Below, piece by piece: positions 58,681 to 64,000 of a stretch of DNA of 64,000 nt. The DNA comes from Thermosinus carboxydivorans Nor1 (GTDB taxonomy: Bacteria; Bacillota; Negativicutes; Sporomusales; Thermosinaceae), in NCBI RefSeq assembly GCF_000169155.1, contig NZ_AAWL01000006.1, positions 1-64,000 on the forward strand. The letters are read 5' to 3'. Under the pieces are notes generated by a model. It searched no databases. It had not been told where the DNA came from and saw nothing but the letters and a program-made list of their open reading frames with translations. Position 1 is the stretch's first letter, and every line of letters starts with the position of its first letter. The position numbers and the translations under genes were made by a program.

Positions 58681-59747
58681 AGCCCACCTCCCCGCATGGC
58701 CAAACCGACCGCTACCGCAAGCTGGGCAAAGTTTTCTTGCAAATAATTTTGGTCAATCGCTTCGGCTACTTGCAGCTGGGGCATAAACGTCTGCGGACTG
58801 ACAGGCAAACCCAGTTGCGCCGCCAGATGGTAAGACAAATTATCCAGTTTTGCACCTCCGCCGCACAACAGGACTTTATCAAGCCGCGCTTCTTTGTTTT
58901 GCATCTGGTAGTATTCCGCGGTGCGTAGCACCTCTCTAATTAAGTCGTTAACGACCAATTCCAACTGCCGATGTAAGTGCGATTGTTCCCCTTCCTGATC
59001 TGGCCGCTGCAACAGAGCCTTCTGCCGCCTTTTAAACAGCTCCGCTTCGCCGATCTCCAGGTCGAGCGTGCTGGCCACTACCTCGGTAAACCGCCTGCCG
59101 CCGACAGCGATAGCCCGCGTTACAGCCAGGCTGCCCTGCTGAAACACCGATACTTGGGACAACTGGCAGCCGATATCGATGACCAGTGCATTTTCCGCCT
59201 CCGCCAAAGTGCGGTACAAAGCCAGCGGTTCAATATCTATCGCGACCGGCCTTAAACCCAATTCTTTAGCTACCGCGGTAATACTATCCACGATTGGCCG
59301 GGGCACCGCCACCAAGAGGACCTTTATTTCCCGCTCGTTCTTGCCCGGCCCGACAACGGCGAAATCATAGTAATAACTATCCGGCTCGTATGGCACATAT
59401 TTCTCGATATCCCATTTAATTGCTTCGCGCAATTCTTCCTCAGTCATGGTCGGAAACAGCATTTCGCGGACATAAATGGACTTGCCGCCAACGGCAAACA
59501 CCGCATCGCGCCCGCGGGCGCCGCTTACGGCGAGCAATTGGCGGAGCGTCTGGGTCAGCATGGCGCTGTCGTTAATGTATCCATTCTCCATAATGCCGTC
59601 CGGTAGGTCAACCATGCCTACAGCCATTACCAGCGGCTGCCCCCGCCGGCAGACAACTTCCGCCAGTTTGGCGGCGCCTGTGCCGATATCAATGCCTAAC
59701 AAACGGTCCGTTTTACGGGCAAATAACCGCTCTAGTTTTTTCCACAT
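58677..59747 (-). CDS. pilM: Type IV pilus assembly ATPase-like protein PilM
   Basis: A 356-residue actin-like protein of the PilM family. Visible are the phosphate-1 motif LLGIDIGTGAAKLAEV (about residues 16-31), the phosphate-2 motif NALVIDIGCQLSQVSVF near 193-209, a DKVLLCGGGAKLDNL adenosine-type segment near 304-318 and the AIKWDIEKYVPYEPDSYYYDF segment. It binds the PilN tail on the cytoplasmic face. The ATG at 59747 has AAGGGA upstream; the longer frame to 59867 runs through the comFB gene. Confidence 0.92.
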   Translation of the reverse strand: MWKKLERLFARKTDRLLGIDIGTGAAKLAEVVCRRGQPLVMAVGMVDLPDGIMENGYINDSAMLTQTLRQLLAVSGARGRDAVFAVGGKSIYVREMLFPTMTEEELREAIKWDIEKYVPYEPDSYYYDFAVVGPGKNEREIKVLLVAVPRPIVDSITAVAKELGLRPVAIDIEPLALYRTLAEAENALVIDIGCQLSQVSVFQQGSLAVTRAIAVGGRRFTEVVASTLDLEIGEAELFKRRQKALLQRPDQEGEQSHLHRQLELVVNDLIREVLRTAEYYQMQNKEARLDKVLLCGGGAKLDNLSYHLAAQLGLPVSPQTFMPQLQVAEAIDQNYLQENFAQLAVAVGLAMRGGGL

Positions 59748-59757
59748 AGCTTTTCCC

Positions 59758-60039
59758 TTAGTCGCGATGGGGGTGGGCTTTAACAATTGTAATCGCGTGC
59801 GAAATAGCAGTGACGATATCGACATAAAACTGCTGCTCCAGGGTCTTGATACGCGTGAAGGTCTCACCCTTATTGGTTACTACATAGCGGGGCGGCAAAA
59901 AGTTAAGCGCCAGAGCAGCAATATCATACCGGCATTTTTCACATTTGCACAGATCAGGCTGGGCAGCGAGTACGTTATCTAACTGCTGCCACACTAGTTT
60001 TTCCATATAATTTTTCAGTTCCAAAACCATCCCCCCCAT
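59758..60039 (-). CDS. ComFB-family late competence protein
   Basis: A protein of about 90 residues of the ComFB family: LKNYMEKLVWQQLDNVL at the start and the conserved CKCEKCRYDIAALALNFLPPRYVVTNKG segment with a cysteine set (Cys31, Cys33, Cys36). The cysteines could hold a metal. Members of the family have been reported as cyclic-dinucleotide receptors, which would suit a position inside a pilus operon. The start is uncertain: ATG at 60039, ATG at 60030 and a TTG at 60024 are all possible around a GGGGGG stretch. It lies between the pilX-like gene and pilM. Confidence 0.82.
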   Translation of the reverse strand: MGGMVLELKNYMEKLVWQQLDNVLAAQPDLCKCEKCRYDIAALALNFLPPRYVVTNKGETFTRIKTLEQQFYVDIVTAISHAITIVKAHPHRD

Positions 60040-60041
60040 TT

Positions 60042-61142
60042 CTATTCTTTCACTTGAAAAGGTTTGTAAGAAATTACCTGGAAAAACTGTGCATCACCTG
60101 TTACCGGAAAATTAAAATGCCCCATCAGCGTTTTGTTATAAGTAACGGTAGTGGCCTTGCTGCCGCCGCCATGGACAATAATTTCCTCTTTGGCGATGGC
60201 TGAACCGGTCAGCTCTACATCGGAATGAAGATTGATATTTCCACCTGCCGATATGAGAACCACATTCTTTAAAATAGAGCCATTATTTACATCGATATTG
60301 CCCAAAGCAATGATAAGAAAAGCGCTGCTATCGCCGCCAATTACTGTTCCATTCTTAATATCTATGTCGCCAGTTGCAAAAATCGTAGCATCGCCTTGAA
60401 TGGATCCCCAACCGCTGTCAATGGTAAGTTGCGAACCCATATAATAATACTTACCACGGTAATTGCCTGCAGACAAGGTTCGACCCCATGGCAAAACTTG
60501 CGCGCCTTGTTTATAATCAGCAGCGTTAAAGGCGGGGAACGGTATTTCCGGCGCGTTAGTTATCGCAGGCGGAGTTCCCAAGGTAGCGCCATGGTCGGTA
60601 AATGCACCGTGCACTTCCACTTTGCCGCTGATGTATGAACCGTTCTTAAGCTCCATGCCGTTGTTGGAATGGATCGCTCCTATCACCCGGGCCTTATTGT
60701 GAACCACCATATTACTACCGGCAAAGACAGAATAATCGTATACCGAACCATTCCCCGAGTTAGAAGGCAAATTAACATCCAGCACCACCTGCCGCCTAGC
60801 CCGGTTTACCTGCCCGGTAGAAACAACTTTTTTTTGGCTGCTTGTTTCGCCAGGACGGACAATAACGGTAAAACTGCCATTACCCTGCTTTTCCGTCAGA
60901 CCACCGGCGCCCGGATCCCAGGCGCTATTATTATATAATTCAATTAAGGCGCGCTTTACTCCTGCCTCGGCCAGATACTGAGCGGCGATACCGTCGCGAA
61001 AATTAGCCGCCGTAGACGTTTCCGTCATCCCAAGCCCAACATAGGCTGCTCCAAGTACGGCGAGAATCAGCATCACCACAATGGCAAGGATCGCCGCCGA
61101 CCCTTTCTGACCTTTCAGGTAACGTCGCAATTGGGTACGCAT
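60042..61142 (-). CDS. PilX-like protein with a large beta-solenoid-type domain
   Basis: A 366-residue protein. The N-terminal GQKGSAAILAIVVMLILAVLGAAYVGLGMTE segment is a PilX-type hydrophobic pilin helix that starts after a Gly-Ser rather than Gly-Phe. Then follows a linker (EAGVKRALIELYN) seen in PilX N-terminal domains. From about residue 150 onward the sequence is repetitive and beta-rich, with many Asn/Gly turns (IHSNNGMELKNGSYISGKVEV, DIDIKNGTVIGGDSSAF, NIDVNNGSILKNV). This resembles right-handed beta-helix or polymer-forming domains found at pilus tips. It may be a minor pilin with an adhesive or capping domain. It lies between the pilW-like gene and comFB. Confidence 0.75.
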   Translation of the reverse strand: MRTQLRRYLKGQKGSAAILAIVVMLILAVLGAAYVGLGMTETSTAANFRDGIAAQYLAEAGVKRALIELYNNSAWDPGAGGLTEKQGNGSFTVIVRPGETSSQKKVVSTGQVNRARRQVVLDVNLPSNSGNGSVYDYSVFAGSNMVVHNKARVIGAIHSNNGMELKNGSYISGKVEVHGAFTDHGATLGTPPAITNAPEIPFPAFNAADYKQGAQVLPWGRTLSAGNYRGKYYYMGSQLTIDSGWGSIQGDATIFATGDIDIKNGTVIGGDSSAFLIIALGNIDVNNGSILKNVVLISAGGNINLHSDVELTGSAIAKEEIIVHGGGSKATTVTYNKTLMGHFNFPVTGDAQFFQVISYKPFQVKE

Positions 61143-61161
61143 TCAATTTCCTCCCCTGTGG

Positions 61162-61662
61162 CTACTCGGGGATGTTCAGACAAGTAACGGCAGTTGTAAA
61201 TTGGGCTACTCCGCCCCACGGATCCGTTGCTTGTATTTTTATTGTGATAAACCGGGGGCGTTCGACCGTAAAATCCAACAATGAAATGTTATTTTCGGAA
61301 ACGGGATTATCGACTGCTCCCCGCCTGCGATATAACGTATGTAAATTAGCGCCGGCGGTTGTGCCTAAACCAAAAGTAACCGTTTCGCCGTCAGCGTTAA
61401 TAAACGTAATGTGGTCGACACTTCCCGTTGTTGCCGCATCGGGGTAAATAATCTGTCTGGCATACCGCAGTTCGCGCACCATGGTATCGACCGCAGTCCG
61501 GGTAGCCTGGTGAAGTTCAATATGTTCAGTACCGGCACGGGCCGATAACAACAAGCCTGACAGCAAGTTGGCGACAGCGCTCAGTACCACAACGGCAAGT
61601 GCCAGCCCTACGATCAGCTCTACATAAGTAAATCCGCCCTCATTAAACCGTCGTCCGCGCAT
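61162..61662 (-). CDS. Minor prepilin, PilW-like
   Basis: A 166-residue prepilin with a type III signal (GG|FTYVELIVGLALAVVVL): the peptidase cuts after Gly and the mature protein begins FTYVE with the conserved Glu5. The hydrophobic helix runs to about residue 40; the rest is a pilin-type globular domain with a short beta-rich end. The ATG at 61662 is likelier than the TTG at 61671. It belongs to the minor-pilin group encoded between pilD and pilM. Confidence 0.82.
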   Translation of the reverse strand: MRGRRFNEGGFTYVELIVGLALAVVVLSAVANLLSGLLLSARAGTEHIELHQATRTAVDTMVRELRYARQIIYPDAATTGSVDHITFINADGETVTFGLGTTAGANLHTLYRRRGAVDNPVSENNISLLDFTVERPRFITIKIQATDPWGGVAQFTTAVTCLNIPE

Positions 61663-61676
61663 CTTAATCAACCGCC

Positions 61677-62156
61677 CTATATTCCCGGGTACTGCGGAAT
61701 TTCTTCCAGCAAATTGGTATGAAGCTCTAAACTGTTGGTCCGGCCGTTATTTTGCCACTCAACGGTAACGCTGGCCTTATACAGTTTTCCTTTGGCGTAA
61801 GCGTGATCCGTATCAGGCGTTTTCGACCATATTACTTTGTAATCCCGGTTATTGCGTTTCACCGTATACTCGGTAGACTCAAATTTGCGCCCGGCTTTGA
61901 GCTTCTCCAGCGTCTCTTGCGCCACATACGCGGCCGTGGCATATTCTTCCGCGCTGATGCCGGACCGGGTTGCCTGAACAAACATACTGGCAATTGCCAA
62001 AAGGGCCACGGTAATAATGACGATAGCGACAACTACTTCGAGCATCAAAAAACCCCGTTGATTGAACCAAGCGCGCAGCAGCGGCAGCCTCCGGCTATTC
62101 GGCGCCAGCTGTATCGTCGACGCGAACCCGCCCGGTGATTGGGGCAATTTTGACAT
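61677..62156 (-). CDS. Minor prepilin, PilV-like
   Basis: A 159-residue prepilin whose cleavage site QRG|FLMLEVVVAIVIIT follows an unusually long leader of about 35 residues. The mature part has Glu5, a hydrophobic helix and a globular domain with YKVIWSKTPDTDHA. The ATG at 62156 has AAGGGGG 8 bases upstream; it lies inside the upstream prepilin gene, overlapping it by 62 bp. A shorter leader starting at a non-standard codon is the alternative. Confidence 0.78.
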   Translation of the reverse strand: MSKLPQSPGGFASTIQLAPNSRRLPLLRAWFNQRGFLMLEVVVAIVIITVALLAIASMFVQATRSGISAEEYATAAYVAQETLEKLKAGRKFESTEYTVKRNNRDYKVIWSKTPDTDHAYAKGKLYKASVTVEWQNNGRTNSLELHTNLLEEIPQYPGI

Positions 62157-62562
62157 ATTTATAGCCCCCTTTCGTGCTTTGCAGCAAGATGGACGTTCCG
62201 TTAAGCGGCACGCCGAGAGAACCAAACTTCAGCTGCTGCGGCGGGCTGACAATCAAAACCGATGCCGGCAGCACGACTCGTTTGAACGTATCCTCGGGCA
62301 TGGGATTTAATGGATCGGTAGCGTTATACCAGGTAATGCGGTATTCGTTAGGCTGGATAAACATTTTATAATCGGCTTTGTTATCAGGGTCATTGATTGA
62401 AAGCTGCTGGAGATAGCGAATGTCAGCCGCCAGATTGCGGGCGGCATAGTTAAGTTCATGGGCGGCCAAGAAATTGCCAATCGCCGGCATGGCAAGAGTA
62501 GCGGCAATCCCGAGGATGGCAACTGCGATAACGGTTTCAATGAACGTAAAACCTCGCTGCAC
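62095..62562 (-). CDS. Minor prepilin, GspH/FimT-like
   Basis: A 155-residue prepilin with a very short leader, MQRG|FTFIETVIAVAILGI, and Glu5 in place. The globular part (LAADIRYLQQLSINDPDNK and then YRITWYNATD) follows the GspH/FimT pattern. It follows pilD by 4 bp and overlaps the next prepilin gene. Confidence 0.82.
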   Translation of the reverse strand: MQRGFTFIETVIAVAILGIAATLAMPAIGNFLAAHELNYAARNLAADIRYLQQLSINDPDNKADYKMFIQPNEYRITWYNATDPLNPMPEDTFKRVVLPASVLIVSPPQQLKFGSLGVPLNGTSILLQSTKGGYKYVKIAPITGRVRVDDTAGAE

Positions 62563-62566
62563 TATT

Positions 62567-63316
62567 TCACCTCATAAAATGCTGAAAGTACCATCGCAGG
62601 ATCTGCCAGCCGTAGAGACCGGCAAAAAAAGCGCCAAGGGCGAGAAAAGGGCCGAAAGGAATAAAATCCTTGCGGCCTTTGCGTTTCAATGTCAGCAGCA
62701 CGATGCCGCCGACGCCGCCCAGCAAGAACGACAGGAATAAAGCCAGCAGCGTCAGTTTCCAGCCCAGCCACAAGCCCAGGCAAGCGGCAAATTTAATATC
62801 CCCGCCACCCATGCCACCGCGGCTTGCGATGGCAATCACAAGCAGCAGACCGCCGCCGAGCAGGCTGCCGGCAATCATGTCGGTAAGACCGGTAAAACCT
62901 AAACCAAGATTTATGAAAACACCAGCTCCCCCCAGCCAGATAAGCACTTTGTCGAGGATAAGCTGGTGGTCGTAGTCGATGAAGGCAACAACAATGAGAA
63001 ATGAAATAAAAATAAGGGCTTTAATTAATTCCGGGCCTAACCCGGTTACTTGAAAACACCATGTAAATAAAAAAGCAGTCAAAAGTTCCACCAGAAGGTA
63101 CCGCAACGAAAAAGCTGCGCCGCAATACCGACAGCGCCCGCGCAAGGCAATATAACTAATTACGGGAATTAAATCCCAGAATTTTAGGCGCGTGCCGCAA
63201 GCGAAACAATGTGAAGGCGGAGTAACGATGGATGCGCCTAGCGGCAGGCGGTAGATGCAGACATTGAGGAAACTGCCGATAATAAGACCAAGGATAAAAA
63301 TAAACAAGGTAAACAA
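62567..63316 (-). CDS. pilD: Prepilin peptidase / N-methyltransferase (PilD)
   Basis: A 249-residue polytopic aspartic peptidase that cuts the pilin leaders and methylates the new N-terminus. The N-terminal cytoplasmic domain has the zinc-type cysteine set CFACG and CRYCG near residues 38-66. The catalytic Asp pair lies in FIDYDHQLILDKV near 118 and in GGGDIKFAACLG near 173-184, each between membrane helices. About eight hydrophobic segments are present. It lies between pilA and the minor-pilin genes. Confidence 0.94.
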   Translation of the reverse strand: MFTLFIFILGLIIGSFLNVCIYRLPLGASIVTPPSHCFACGTRLKFWDLIPVISYIALRGRCRYCGAAFSLRYLLVELLTAFLFTWCFQVTGLGPELIKALIFISFLIVVAFIDYDHQLILDKVLIWLGGAGVFINLGLGFTGLTDMIAGSLLGGGLLLVIAIASRGGMGGGDIKFAACLGLWLGWKLTLLALFLSFLLGGVGGIVLLTLKRKGRKDFIPFGPFLALGAFFAGLYGWQILRWYFQHFMR

Positions 63317-63346
63317 AGGCGTTTCTCCTTAACGCAAAATAGGGAG

Positions 63347-63371
63347 CCAAGGCGGCATAAGGCCGCCTTGG
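63347..63371 (-). repeat. Hairpin between pilA and pilD
   Basis: A perfect 10-bp GC-rich inverted repeat (CCAAGGCGGC / GCCGCCTTGG) with a 5-base loop, about 14 bp after the pilA stop. The following T content is modest, so it may be a partial terminator or a 3'-end stabiliser that raises pilA message over the downstream genes. Confidence 0.7.
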
Positions 63372-63384
63372 TGTAGAATTTTTC

Positions 63385-63792
63385 TTATGGCCAGTCTGTG
63401 CTGTCGGAATAGTAGTATCCAATTCCAGTAATAGTAACATATGCCCTCTTGTAATTCGGCGAACTAGCATCTTCATTTAAATCATATTCTTGTTTTACAT
63501 CAAATCCTTTATATTTTTTAGGTGGCGCAGGTACCCCTGCCAAAAGTTTGGCCGACACCAAATTATTAATCGTAGCTGGATAACTTCCGTTTTGAGCATA
63601 GTACATAGCAACAGCGCTGTCGATAGTCCGTAAGTCAGCCTTCATTTTGGCTAAGTTAGCGCTATCAGCTGTAGTCGTAAAGCGTGGAATAGCTATTGCT
63701 GCCAATATTCCTATTATAGCAACTACTACCATTAGCTCGACCAGCGTGAAGCCCTTTTGCCCTTTCATGGCCTTTCTCATGTTTCTCAGCAT
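63385..63792 (-). CDS. pilA: Major type IV pilin (PilA)
   Basis: A 135-residue prepilin: leader MLRNMRKAMKGQKG, cleavage before FTLVELMVVVAIIGILAAIAIP, with Glu5 and the classic pilin helix. The globular domain has YYAQNGSYPATINNLV and a tail with GIGYYYSDSTDWP. It is small and cysteine-free, so it lacks a disulfide-bound C-terminal loop. The ATG at 63792 has GGAGGTG 8 bases upstream. It lies between pilC and pilD and is the likely main pilus subunit. Confidence 0.93.
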   Translation of the reverse strand: MLRNMRKAMKGQKGFTLVELMVVVAIIGILAAIAIPRFTTTADSANLAKMKADLRTIDSAVAMYYAQNGSYPATINNLVSAKLLAGVPAPPKKYKGFDVKQEYDLNEDASSPNYKRAYVTITGIGYYYSDSTDWP

Positions 63793-63813
63793 GAATTTCA
63801 CCTCCTTTCCATG

Positions 63814-64000
63814 TTATAAAGTGCGATTGAAATTGGTCATGACATCAAAGAGCGGCAATACGACGGCAATAACGATAAGACCGATTACCGCCCCCAATAT
63901 CCCGATTAATAGCGGCTCGAGCATGCTGCTTAACCGGCTGACCATGTCGTCCACGTCACTCTCATAAAAATCGGCGATTTTCTCCAGCATTTTATCCAGT
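63814..64000 (-). CDS. pilC: Type IV pilus inner-membrane protein PilC (5' part outside window)
   Basis: The C-terminal 61 residues of a type II secretion F / PilC protein are visible; the start lies beyond the right edge. The end MLEKIADFYESDVDDMVSRL followed by SSMLEPLLIGILGAVIGLIVIAVVLPLF is the family's closing membrane helix. It ends 21 bp upstream of pilA. PilC is the platform protein on which the pilus motor works. Confidence 0.92.
   Translation of the reverse strand, partial: LDKMLEKIADFYESDVDDMVSRLSSMLEPLLIGILGAVIGLIVIAVVLPLFDVMTNFNRTL

Overview
The window reads as chromosome of a diderm, anaerobic Firmicute of the Negativicutes, most likely Sporomusaceae (Thermosinus/Sporomusa/Pelosinus type). 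Three things point there: strong AGGAGG ribosome sites and Firmicute-style leaders (cobalamin riboswitch, 6S-like RNA); genes that need an outer membrane or are common in such species (RND efflux pump, type IV pilus); and anaerobic metabolism (complete oxygen-independent cobamide synthesis, dissimilatory sulfite reductase, Fe-S lactate dehydrogenase, FeoB). The genus cannot be fixed from sequence alone. No rRNA, tRNA, CRISPR array, transposase or prophage was seen.

Layout. 1-2.8 kb: 5' part of feoB, a thioredoxin with a CGFC active site, a CoA-binding protein, a candidate 6S RNA and a small membrane protein. 2.9-20.8 kb: one minus-strand operon of 21 genes, cbiD-E-T-L-F-G-H-J-X-C, cobA, cbiA, cobU, cbiP, cbiB, cobT, cobS, a second cobT, pduX, cobD, cobC. 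It runs from sirohydrochlorin cobalt chelation to a finished cobamide and starts behind a cobalamin riboswitch at 20927-21079. The two CobT homologues flanking CobS recall the ArsA/ArsB pair that attaches phenolic lower ligands in Sporomusa. 21.3-24.1 kb (+): an LutC-like protein and a fused LutAB/LdhH lactate-oxidising protein. 24.2-27.7 kb (-): a TAXI-type TRAP transporter with a DUF1850 protein.

27.9-38.3 kb: small unknown proteins and a long minus-strand run of larE-larB-larC (nickel-pincer cofactor), rnhC, folE2, an orphan-looking adenine-N6 DNA methyltransferase and a PLP aminotransferase. The run starts behind an attenuator-like leader. An unknown protein and an HD-GYP protein follow. 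38.5-47.3 kb: a compact sulfite-reduction cluster. Its order of transcription is ferredoxin, dsrA, dsrB, dsrM, dsrK, dsrC, then a YeiH-type transporter, an unknown 121-residue protein and a CbiA-family amidase best read as DsrN (siroheme amidase). A cysteine-pair protein lies divergently. The dsr promoter carries an inverted repeat of CRP/FNR type over its -10 region. No sulfate-activation genes (sat, apr) and no dsrJOP are in the window, so sulfite rather than sulfate is the likely acceptor.

47.6-54.7 kb: a small coiled-coil-like protein, pfkA, an RND pump with its adaptor, and tldD. 54.8-64 kb: aroB-aroK-aroC downstream of, and tightly linked to, pilO-pilN-pilM, a ComFB protein, minor prepilins, prepilin peptidase, major pilin and the 3' part of pilC, which runs off the right edge. 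Siroheme/cobamide chemistry connects the two largest clusters: both start from sirohydrochlorin and each has its own CbiA-type amidase.
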